Below, one piece after another: positions 1-6,668 of a stretch of DNA of 14,485 nt. The notes under the pieces were generated by a model. That model did no database searches and was not told the DNA's origin. It saw only the letters and a program-made list of their open reading frames with translations. The translations under genes were made by a program, and so were the position numbers. Origin of the DNA: Clostridiales bacterium (lineage in GTDB: Bacteria > Bacillota > Clostridia > Oscillospirales > QAMX01); the NCBI GenBank assembly GCA_012514045.1, contig JAAZBA010000020.1, positions 1 to 14,485 on the forward strand, given 5' to 3'. Numbering within the stretch: position 1 is the stretch's first letter; every line of letters starts with the position of its first letter.

Positions 1-1178
1 ATATCTATACAATCCCCACATGGTATCTTGGCGTATTCATGGCTTCATCCGCCACAATAATCCGCCATGATATCATGCAGGAATACTTCCCGGATCGCGC
101 CGATGTAAAAAGCATAATCACAATGGACGAAATCTACGACATGCTGGTAGATTACAAGGCAAAGAACCCGAAGACAGCTTCTGGACAGGACTTTATCGGT
201 TGGACAATGACAGAATACGGCTATCCTTTGTTCCGCCAGATCTGGGGCAACTACGATGAACTGTATCCCACCGGGGAAGACACAGTTGAATACTTTGCCA
301 CAAGACAGCAGGAGCAGGATATGCTTGTATACCTCAACAAGCTTTATAGAGAAGGCTTCATGGATCCGGATATGTTCCTGAACACCCAGGATGAGCGCAA
401 CGCCAAGCTCTCCAATGAGTCCTGTATAATAACGATGGATCATCAGGCTGGTTACTCCGCCGTAAACTCAATGATGCATGAGGAAGACGAGAACAAGTAT
501 CTTGCGTACTATCGTGTGGTATCCGACGCAGGTCAGGACGGCTACAGAGCCCATTCTCCCTTTGGAGGTAACGGTACAGTTATAATGACAGCCTGTAAGG
601 ATGTTGAACGCGCACTTGAATTCATTGACTTCTGCTGTGAGCCGAAGAACAATTTCATGCTCTGCGCCGGCCAGCCCGGAACATGGTACGATGAGGTAGA
701 CGGCAAGGTAGTTCCCAATATAGAGGCTCTTCAAGCTGAGGGCGATCTGTGGGCACGTTTCCGTAAGGTCGGCGCCTACAAGTATGTCGGTTGGCTTCGT
801 GAAGGTCCCGACCCGCGTCTCGGCGATTACTGGACATACAACGCCTCTAGCCTTATCCACTTCTCCTGGGCGGCTGAGCTCGACTACAGTCAGAACCACA
901 GAATCATTAACTGGGACGAGGAAGACCTCACAAATCCGGGTTACTTTATCGGTATCGCAGTCGACGCTTCGAGCGATGAGGGTATCATAAAGCAGAAGAT
1001 TGACGACATATATAACCGCGCGTTCCCCGATATCCTCAGAGCCGAATCTGAAACCAAGGCTATGGAAATCTACAACAAGGCTATCGACGAAATGACCGCC
1101 GCCGGACTTGACAAGTATCTTGAGGCTATTGCTCCGAGATTTTTCGCTAGAAAGGCTGCGATCGACGCTGTCGGATAA
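1..1178 (+). CDS. ABC transporter extracellular solute-binding protein, 5'-truncated by window edge
   Basis: This is the C-terminal ~390 residues of a family-1 solute-binding protein, the extracellular (normally lipid-anchored) receptor of a carbohydrate ABC importer. The frame is open from base 3, encoding a YTIPTWY-like stretch that resembles the 'YxIPT' segment of these proteins. The first in-frame ATG at 39 has no ribosome binding site before it, so the gene starts outside the window and the signal peptide is not visible. A 'LYREGFMDPDMF' segment is typical of Firmicutes LplA/LipO-like binding proteins, and the many Trp and Tyr residues suit sugar binding. A hairpin follows the stop, then the GH127-type gene on the same strand, which suggests a shared glycan locus. 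The ligand cannot be told from sequence; an arabinose-containing glycan is an inference from the neighbour. The family call is fairly sure. Confidence 0.8.
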   Translation, partial: IYTIPTWYLGVFMASSATIIRHDIMQEYFPDRADVKSIITMDEIYDMLVDYKAKNPKTASGQDFIGWTMTEYGYPLFRQIWGNYDELYPTGEDTVEYFATRQQEQDMLVYLNKLYREGFMDPDMFLNTQDERNAKLSNESCIITMDHQAGYSAVNSMMHEEDENKYLAYYRVVSDAGQDGYRAHSPFGGNGTVIMTACKDVERALEFIDFCCEPKNNFMLCAGQPGTWYDEVDGKVVPNIEALQAEGDLWARFRKVGAYKYVGWLREGPDPRLGDYWTYNASSLIHFSWAAELDYSQNHRIINWDEEDLTNPGYFIGIAVDASSDEGIIKQKIDDIYNRAFPDILRAESETKAMEIYNKAIDEMTAAGLDKYLEAIAPRFFARKAAIDAVG

Positions 1179-1196
1179 TACAAATCGCGAATTTGC

Positions 1197-1230
1197 GCCT
1201 CCCCGCTGCGCTTACAGCGGGGAGGCTTTG
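1197..1230 (+). terminator. Hairpin after solute-binding protein gene
   Basis: A perfect 12-bp GC-rich stem (1197-1208 paired with 1215-1226) encloses a 6-nt loop, starting 18 nt after the stop codon. Only a short T run (TTTGTG) follows. It could be an intrinsic terminator, or a weak or attenuating one that raises solute-binding-protein mRNA relative to the downstream gene, as is common after binding-protein genes. Confidence 0.65.
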
Positions 1231-1320
1231 TGAAACAGGGGAAAACGTTCCGGAGAGAAGGGACGTGAAATTACCGTTATAATTTATTTAAATTCCAAAA
1301 TAAGGGGAGGAAAATGTGAT

Positions 1321-3264
1321 ATGTCTGAAGTAAAACTCTATAATAAGCTATCTGAGCTGCCGCTGGGCAAGATCACAGCCAGAGGTTGGATCAAAGAACA
1401 GCTTGAGCGCAGCCGTGACGGCATGGGCGGCCATCTCGACGAGCTGGAGCCCAACATGATTGCCCACCCCTACGTCACCCGTCAGACGGATGAGAAGTGG
1501 GGCGCTGTTAAAGCCGGCTGGGGAGCCGAGATATCCGGCAACTACTGGTACGGTCTCATCAACCTCGCCTTTACCCTCAACGATCCCGGCCTTATCGCCA
1601 AGGCTGAAAAGTGGGTTAACGGCTGCCTCGCTAACGCCCGCGAGGATGGCTACCTCGGAACCTACACCGAGAATGACAACCTTTTGGACGACTACAACGG
1701 CTGGGGGACTACCTGCGGAATGCGTGCCCTTATGCACTACTACAACGCCACAGGCCGCAAGGACGTCATCGATGCCGTTTACCGCTGCATGCTGTGGTTC
1801 TGCGACAACTGGGCAGGGGACAGGAAGACACGCTACGCCGGCAACGCGCTTATCGACGCGATGAGCCTTTGCTACACCTACACAGGAGACAAGAAGCTTC
1901 TGAAGTTCGTTGACGAGTATCTTGATTACCTCAACCGCAACGACCTCTACCTCAACTCTCTCAACGCCATGCTGGATCCAAAGCTCACCTACAACTCCAA
2001 TCACGCCGCCACCTATGTATGGCTTCCCAAGTACATGGCTTCCGCCTATCAGGCTTCCGGCAATCCGGTACACCTGCAGGCTGCGGAGAATGTGGTAAAC
2101 AAAGCGATGAAAGTATACCTGCCCAACGGTGGTATCGCCAGTAATACAGAGTATCTCTCCCCCACATCTTCTGTCACCGAGACAGAGTACTGCACATATT
2201 CCTTCTACAACTCCGCTCTCATGCAGATGTCAGCCGTCACAGGCGATCCCAAGTACGGTGATATGGTTGAGCGTATATGCTTCAACGGAGCCCAGGGCGC
2301 CCGCAAGAAGGACGAAAAGTGCATAGCTTACTTCACATCCATGAACCAGATATTCTCCACTGATCAATCTGACTTTGTTGGCGGAGACAACGGTGTATAC
2401 GCTCCCTGCTATCCCGTTTCCTGCTGCCCGGTTGTGTCAGTGTGGATCATGCCGGAATTCGTCCGCTCCATGGCTCTTGTGGACGGTGACGGCAACATTT
2501 ACCTCAACCACTATGGTCCTGCCTCCATGGACTTCGGCGATATCAGAATTGAGGAAGAAACCCTGTATCCTTTCCGCAACAGCATTAAGCTAACAGTCTC
2601 CGGCTCCGCCGCCAGGAAGCTCTTTATCCGTATACCCCAGTGGTGCAGCGAATCCTGCGTAAAGGTCAACGGCAGCTGCGCCGGCGAAGGTGAAGCAGGT
2701 ACATATTTTGAGGTATGCTCCGCTCTGAGCGATGGTGATGTCATCGAAATCTGCTTCAAAGCAGAGGTCAGGATGTCCAAGCTGGATGACTCCGACACGT
2801 ATTCCCACTACCCGGTGTATTTGGAATATGGCGCTCTTCTGTTCGCTCTCCCGATTCCCGAAGTATGGAAGGAAATCCCCGGCAATCCCCGCACGCCGCT
2901 TCCCGAGGGCTGGCACTGGTATAATGTCACTCCGAATCTCATCTGGGACGATCGAGGAGACATATACGAGCAGCAAGGTCTGAGAAAATACAACATCACC
3001 TGGAACGTGGCAATAAACGAGAACCTGCCGCTTGACAAGATTGAGGTTATCGAAGAGGAGACAGAGGGCTACGTTTGGGAGGATCCGAAGCTTAAGATGA
3101 AACTTCCGGGCTACAAGGCGATATTCTCATATGCTCCATATATCCGCAAGACACACGAGGTTTATCAGTCTCCCATCGATGTACAGGAGGAGCTTGAGCT
3201 TGAGCTTGTTCCCTACGGCTGCGTGAATCTGAGAATCACCTGCTTCCCGAGAGCAAACATATAG
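1321..3264 (+). CDS. GH127-type beta-L-arabinofuranosidase-like glycoside hydrolase (DUF1680 family)
   Basis: At 647 aa it is close to the size of the characterised Bifidobacterium enzyme HypBA1 (658 aa). The N-terminal ~420 residues fit an (alpha/alpha) barrel (segments such as 'GNYWYGLINLAFTL' and 'GWGTTCGMRALMHYY'), and the remainder fits beta-sandwich domains. GH127 enzymes use a zinc-bound cysteine nucleophile. The matching ligands are visible here as E289-x-C291 and the C368-C369 pair, with E277 a candidate acid/base. No signal peptide is seen, so it probably acts in the cytoplasm on imported oligosaccharides. The start is fixed by AAGGGGAGG at 1302-1310, 10 nt before the ATG. An isolated TATAAT at 1278-1283 has no convincing -35, so expression may depend partly on read-through from the binding-protein gene. 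The substrate is inferred from the family; related DUF1680 families (such as GH146) cannot be excluded. Confidence 0.82.
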   Translation: MSEVKLYNKLSELPLGKITARGWIKEQLERSRDGMGGHLDELEPNMIAHPYVTRQTDEKWGAVKAGWGAEISGNYWYGLINLAFTLNDPGLIAKAEKWVNGCLANAREDGYLGTYTENDNLLDDYNGWGTTCGMRALMHYYNATGRKDVIDAVYRCMLWFCDNWAGDRKTRYAGNALIDAMSLCYTYTGDKKLLKFVDEYLDYLNRNDLYLNSLNAMLDPKLTYNSNHAATYVWLPKYMASAYQASGNPVHLQAAENVVNKAMKVYLPNGGIASNTEYLSPTSSVTETEYCTYSFYNSALMQMSAVTGDPKYGDMVERICFNGAQGARKKDEKCIAYFTSMNQIFSTDQSDFVGGDNGVYAPCYPVSCCPVVSVWIMPEFVRSMALVDGDGNIYLNHYGPASMDFGDIRIEEETLYPFRNSIKLTVSGSAARKLFIRIPQWCSESCVKVNGSCAGEGEAGTYFEVCSALSDGDVIEICFKAEVRMSKLDDSDTYSHYPVYLEYGALLFALPIPEVWKEIPGNPRTPLPEGWHWYNVTPNLIWDDRGDIYEQQGLRKYNITWNVAINENLPLDKIEVIEEETEGYVWEDPKLKMKLPGYKAIFSYAPYIRKTHEVYQSPIDVQEELELELVPYGCVNLRITCFPRANI

Positions 3265-3275
3265 CATATAATAAT

Positions 3276-3314
3276 AAGAAATACGCCTCCAAAATTGTCG
3301 GGGGCGTATTTCTT
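3276..3314. terminator. Bidirectional intrinsic terminator between convergent genes
   Basis: A 15-bp stem (3276-3290 with 3300-3314, one G-U pair) encloses a 9-nt loop. The outer part of the stem is A-rich on the left and T-rich on the right (AAGAAAT / ATTTCTT), so it can act on both strands. It sits 12 nt after the GH127 stop and 25 nt after the minus-strand kinase-like gene's stop. Confidence 0.85.
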
Positions 3315-3338
3315 ATGCCGAATATTTAATATTTCTTG

Positions 3339-4376
3339 TCATACATCGGCGCAGATAACAAAATCCGCGTTTTTTTCAATCTCAAAATGCTCAAAATAGC
3401 GGTTTTCCATAGGAATCCAGCGCTCAATAAACATTTTATGCATCTCCTTCCCATTGCGAAGGAGGATCCTCCTGCTCTGCTCCTTCGAAGACAGCTTCAG
3501 GAAAACACGAATGGTGTATATGTCACCGTGGGCAGGGTGAAGACAATAGCTTCCCTCCGTAAGACGAAGGCTTGATGGTGGGATTTTCTTTTCTCCGTTA
3601 TAATCCATTATTGAGCAGTCGAAGATCCGATAGGAGAAGCCTTTTCCCGTCCGGATTCCCTCGGCGCATTCCAAGATAAACCGCTCCGAATGCACATTGC
3701 CTCCAGGAGAGTTAAGCCGCTCAGGCGTCCGCAATTCGGGAGGAAGGAAGAAATCATCCATCCGTACCGCCTCGGTGCCGTAAACTCTTTGTATTATGTC
3801 GCAAAGGGTGCTCTTTCCGGAGCCGCACATACCGTCAATCCCGATGGAAATGTACATCCCTTCAGATAAATCCCGCTCCAATCTCGAAAAAAGCGGCAGA
3901 AAAAGGGCGTACATCATCGGAAGCACCCGATAGGCAGGGCGATATTCCTCCCTGTAACGTTTACTGTGGCCTATCACAGAGGGAACGCGAAATTCTTCAA
4001 GCTCAGAAGAGTCAAAGTTGAAAAATCCCTCGCGGCAGAGAATCTCAGCCTCGTAAAGCTTTTTATCATAGCCCTCGGGGACGATTTTGTAGTTTTCCGC
4101 TCCGTCGACGCAGAGCTTTGACAAGGCAGAGACTTCTAATACATCAAGGCAAGGGAGATAGACTCTGCAAACTCCGTTCCCGATGTCCTCGATTTTCGTG
4201 TCACAGGGGAGAGCTTTGAGCGACTCATATTCCTCCATCAAACGTTTGTGGAAAGAGGAGGAAAGGATGTGTCCCATGCCGTATTCCGATTGAAAAATGA
4301 GCTTAGCAGCGTCTCTCCCGGTCATGTGAGGGTATCGGGAAGCGTGCTCAATCAGTATATCTCTGAAATTCTTCAT
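3339..4376 (-). CDS. P-loop NTPase, uridine kinase-like C-terminal domain with extra N-terminal domain
   Basis: The 345-aa protein has two parts. Residues ~175-345 resemble the uridine kinase/phosphoribulokinase fold, with a Walker A motif G182-MCGSGK188-ST and an 'RMDDFF' segment (D207-D208) matching the DDFY-like substrate loop of uridine kinases. Residues 1-~165 form a separate domain with a 'LIFQSEYGMGHIL' segment; I recall similar N-terminal extensions on Firmicutes proteins annotated as uridine kinases, but know no function for it. Phosphorylation of a nucleoside or small metabolite in the cytoplasm is likely, but the substrate is unknown. No clear Shine-Dalgarno precedes the ATG, so the start is chosen from the natural N-terminus. 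The gene is probably monocistronic, ending at the shared terminator. The P-loop kinase call is firm; uridine specificity is not. Confidence 0.7.
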   Translation of the reverse strand: MKNFRDILIEHASRYPHMTGRDAAKLIFQSEYGMGHILSSSFHKRLMEEYESLKALPCDTKIEDIGNGVCRVYLPCLDVLEVSALSKLCVDGAENYKIVPEGYDKKLYEAEILCREGFFNFDSSELEEFRVPSVIGHSKRYREEYRPAYRVLPMMYALFLPLFSRLERDLSEGMYISIGIDGMCGSGKSTLCDIIQRVYGTEAVRMDDFFLPPELRTPERLNSPGGNVHSERFILECAEGIRTGKGFSYRIFDCSIMDYNGEKKIPPSSLRLTEGSYCLHPAHGDIYTIRVFLKLSSKEQSRRILLRNGKEMHKMFIERWIPMENRYFEHFEIEKNADFVICADV

Positions 4377-4570
4377 TGTTTTTATAAGTTTCGCTTTCTT
4401 AAGGGCAATATTAATATATTAAGGATTATTCCCGAAGCCGAAACAACCGCAACCAATTTTTGAGCCTGTTCACGTTAATTAGCGTATCAATGATCATAAC
4501 GAAATAGATAAATCCCGCAAAAACTATATCCGGTTCATCGTTTGGCTGGATTTTATTCTCCGCAGTATAG

Positions 4571-5527
4571 TTATTTGCGTTCAAATTCCGGGAAGATGCC
4601 GCGGGAGAGCCCCTGTTCGTAAGGACCGTTGCAGCTCTTCCATTCGGGACTGGTTTGAGTTTCATAGCGGCAGATACCCATAACATTGGGAATTCTCTCA
4701 TAGACACGTCGGTACAGTTCCCGGGCGGGCAAGGTGTCACCGGGGCTCATGCCCAGGGCGACGAAGGTGTCCAGGTCCTTTTTCCGATCCCGCAGGTGGC
4801 ACAGAGCGACACAAAGCCCTCGTTCCTGGTTGTAGGCGTGGCAAGGAGGACAGATACAGCAGTCTTGTGGGCCTTCCACAAGAGTGACAGGGATATCGGG
4901 GTTCTCCCGAAATTTTATCAGCGCCTCGCATAGGTTATCTTCTGCCAGTGGCTCCAGCTGGGGATGACGAGCCAGATAGCAGACAATGCACAGCAGATGA
5001 TGTGCCCGGATGACTACTCGATCTGTATCCGCCAACGCGGCGCAAGATATGGTCTTCTGCTCGGCCATTTGACAGGGCAGTTGTGCCCAGGCCAGAGGAT
5101 GGTTGCCCTTTGAGTAGTATGTACCGTCCGCCAACTCGCATTCTTCCCATTTACCGTAGATATTGTCAGGATAGCGGCAGATACCATACAGATCAGGGAT
5201 AAGTTCGCTTACGCGTGTCAGAAGGTCTCGGGCAGTACGGGTGTCCGTGGGACACAAGCCCAGCCGCTGCAGCACGTCCAGGTCCTGCCTGCGCTCCGCG
5301 GGCGTCTGTGAATCAAATAGTGCGGTGCGAGCCCCCACCTCGTCAAAGGAAGTTCTCATGATCAAGTGCAGATCGGGGTTTTCCTGTATCCGTTCCCAGA
5401 GTTGTGCAATCCCCCAACGTGTTATCCGGCTGCACTGCCCTCCACCCCGCAGGCAGGCTATGCACATTAGCCAGCGCGGCTCGACATCTACCCGCGCAGT
5501 CTGGAAATTAGAAGTTTCCTTTTTCAT
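4571..5527 (-). CDS. Cys-rich protein with two tandem DUF1284-like copies
   Basis: This 318-aa soluble protein is an internal duplication. Copy 2 (residues ~170-310) starts with 'RAHHLLCIVC' and carries a C223-C-x-C226-x2-C229 ... C239-x3-C243 cluster, resembling DUF1284 proteins, which begin with a similar HHLLC motif and have clustered cysteines suited to metal or Fe-S binding. Copy 1 (residues ~12-141) aligns with it ('EPRWLMCIAC', then a 'KKDLDTFVALGM'-like segment as 'RQDLDVLQRLGL'), but lacks the HH pair and the central cysteine cluster. Both copies end with an 'IP-(x)3-GICRY' segment (residues 110-119 and 279-288). The start is supported by GGGAG 8-9 nt before the ATG. By eye the 5' half is more GC-rich than neighbouring genes. 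Function unknown; metal binding is inference. Confidence 0.65.
   Translation of the reverse strand: MKKETSNFQTARVDVEPRWLMCIACLRGGGQCSRITRWGIAQLWERIQENPDLHLIMRTSFDEVGARTALFDSQTPAERRQDLDVLQRLGLCPTDTRTARDLLTRVSELIPDLYGICRYPDNIYGKWEECELADGTYYSKGNHPLAWAQLPCQMAEQKTISCAALADTDRVVIRAHHLLCIVCYLARHPQLEPLAEDNLCEALIKFRENPDIPVTLVEGPQDCCICPPCHAYNQERGLCVALCHLRDRKKDLDTFVALGMSPGDTLPARELYRRVYERIPNVMGICRYETQTSPEWKSCNGPYEQGLSRGIFPEFERK
4598..5494 (-). repeat. Diverged tandem duplication inside the DUF1284-like gene
   Basis: Copy 1 is encoded by 5105-5494 and copy 2 by 4598-5020, joined by a ~28-residue linker. Shared landmarks in the same order are W/HxLCIxC, an 'ENPD' segment, 'DLD-x3-LG', 'R(V)-x2-x-IP' and 'GICRY'. 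The similarity is at protein level only; the DNA copies have diverged. Confidence 0.6.
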
Positions 5528-5595
5528 ATGGCACTCCCTTTTATTATATCGATCGGCAGTTTTAAATAATAAGAATATGCTCTAATATGGATCAC

Positions 5596-6276
5596 CTATA
5601 CAGACAAGGTCGCTTCGGCGGTTTCCTCCGAATCGATCTTTTCTTTCAAGGGTATGTCTTCAGAAGAGATGTCTTCAGCGGGCATATCCTGTGCATGAAC
5701 ATCATAAGCGAGGGCATCCTGCGCAGGATCTTCGGGTACCGGTTCTTCCTGCGAGCTTTCTTCCACTGCTGCAGGCGAGGGCACAAATTCCACAGGTATA
5801 TCTTCGTTAAAAAGTTCCTCATAAGGCAGCTCTTCAGTTTCCGGGACAGGCTCATCAGGCGGCAACGGTTCTCCGGTATCCTTCGAGGTTTCCGCTTCCT
5901 GTTCTCCCTTTTGAGACTTACGCTCTTCTTCCCTTTCGAAGGCTGTACGGATGTGATACTTAAAGATATACCTTTGGGAGATATTGACCATGGGTATGCC
6001 GGGAATTATTAAGAAGGTTACAAACTTAAGGCTGTTTTCAATGTTACCCAACCTGGAAATAAGCCCCGCCACCGCAAACATAAGGGCATAGACAAGCCAC
6101 ACAATGGAATTTGCTATGTTGTAGCCTCTGGGATTATAGAGCTTTTCCGGGTTTATGTCGTAGCGGTACCATATACTCACAGGGTTTCGCTTTATCAGTG
6201 AGTATAGCGCGACGGACGCGAAAATACCGGCGCACAACCAACAGGCTAAAGCCCAGATCTTGTACAGCATAGACAC
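5596..6276 (-). CDS. Small multi-pass membrane protein with long acidic C-terminal tail
   Basis: I do not recognise the family. The protein has about three hydrophobic segments (near residues 5-28, 55-75 and 83-100 from this start), then a ~110-residue tail very rich in Glu, Asp and Pro, probably disordered and likely cytoplasmic. The start needs care. The longest frame begins at a GTG at 6285, but that GTG lies inside the Shine-Dalgarno (AAAGAGGTGA). The GTG at 6276 (8 nt after GAGG) is therefore the better start, and the ATG at 6270 is the alternative. It is the last gene of the galE-alaS-HIT run, 30-40 nt after the HIT stop, so it is probably co-transcribed. No terminator was seen after it. 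Real gene likely; function unknown. Confidence 0.65.
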   Translation of the reverse strand: MSMLYKIWALACWLCAGIFASVALYSLIKRNPVSIWYRYDINPEKLYNPRGYNIANSIVWLVYALMFAVAGLISRLGNIENSLKFVTFLIIPGIPMVNISQRYIFKYHIRTAFEREEERKSQKGEQEAETSKDTGEPLPPDEPVPETEELPYEELFNEDIPVEFVPSPAAVEESSQEEPVPEDPAQDALAYDVHAQDMPAEDISSEDIPLKEKIDSEETAEATLSV

Positions 6277-6315
6277 GTCCGTCACCTCTTTATTATATAT
6301 TTGGCGCTGTTCTCC

Positions 6316-6648
6316 TTACAGCATTCTCTTTGACATATCCACGCCGCCGATAAGGTGGATGTGGAAATGCTCAACGGTCTGTCCCGCGGTAGGACCGATG
6401 TTGGAGATAAGTCTGTAGTCGGAGATTCCCAGCTCATTCGCAATCTTGGCAGCCGCCGCAATCATGTGACCGGCAAGAGCCTCGTTTGTCTCGTTGATTC
6501 CCGCGGCGGAGCGGATGTGCTCCTTGGGGATAACGAGAATATGAATGGGAGCGAGGGGATTTATGTCATAGAAGGCGAGAACCTTATCGTCCTCATACGC
6601 TTTTTTGGAGGGGATCTCTCCCGCCACTATTTTACAGAAGATACACAT
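6316..6648 (-). CDS. HIT family protein (HinT-like nucleoside phosphoramidase)
   Basis: The 110-aa length and layout are typical of Hint-type histidine-triad hydrolases. The active-site motif H94-F-H96-I-H98-L-I is complete, and the catalytic residue of the family is the middle-to-last histidine of this triad. The N-terminal C2-x2-C5 pair, with H44 and H94, fits the zinc site seen in many bacterial members. These cytosolic enzymes cleave AMP from phosphoramidates and from aminoacyl-adenylates. The ribosome binding site AAAGGAGG (6657-6665) is near-perfect, 9 nt from the ATG. The gene lies 20 nt downstream of alaS on the same strand, which suggests co-transcription. The family call is very sure; the physiological substrate is not known. 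Confidence 0.93.
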   Translation of the reverse strand: MCIFCKIVAGEIPSKKAYEDDKVLAFYDINPLAPIHILVIPKEHIRSAAGINETNEALAGHMIAAAAKIANELGISDYRLISNIGPTAGQTVEHFHIHLIGGVDMSKRML

Positions 6649-6668
6649 TGTGATATTCCTCCTTTAAT

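Noticed and set aside
39..41. ATG as the true start of the solute-binding protein
   Set aside because: The frame is open upstream to the window edge with family-like sequence, and no ribosome binding site precedes this ATG.
1240..1252. AACGTT-centred dyad as a LacI/CcpA-type operator before the GH127-type gene
   Set aside because: Only the central six bases are symmetric; flanks do not match either consensus well enough.
1348..2073. 241-aa minus-strand open frame
   Set aside because: Antisense shadow of the GH127-type gene, with the low-complexity Val/Gly content typical of such shadows.
4403..4433. AT-rich palindrome (TTAATATATTAA) upstream of the kinase-like gene
   Set aside because: In such AT-rich DNA a short palindrome is easily due to chance, and no promoter with a good -35 could be fitted around it.
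5543..5571. TATAAT on the minus strand before the DUF1284-like gene
   Set aside because: No acceptable -35 at 16-18 nt, and transcription would start inside the ribosome binding site.
5587..6012. 141-aa plus-strand frame rich in Phe and Arg
   Set aside because: It is the complement of the Glu/Pro-rich tail of the minus-strand membrane protein gene; composition is explained by that.
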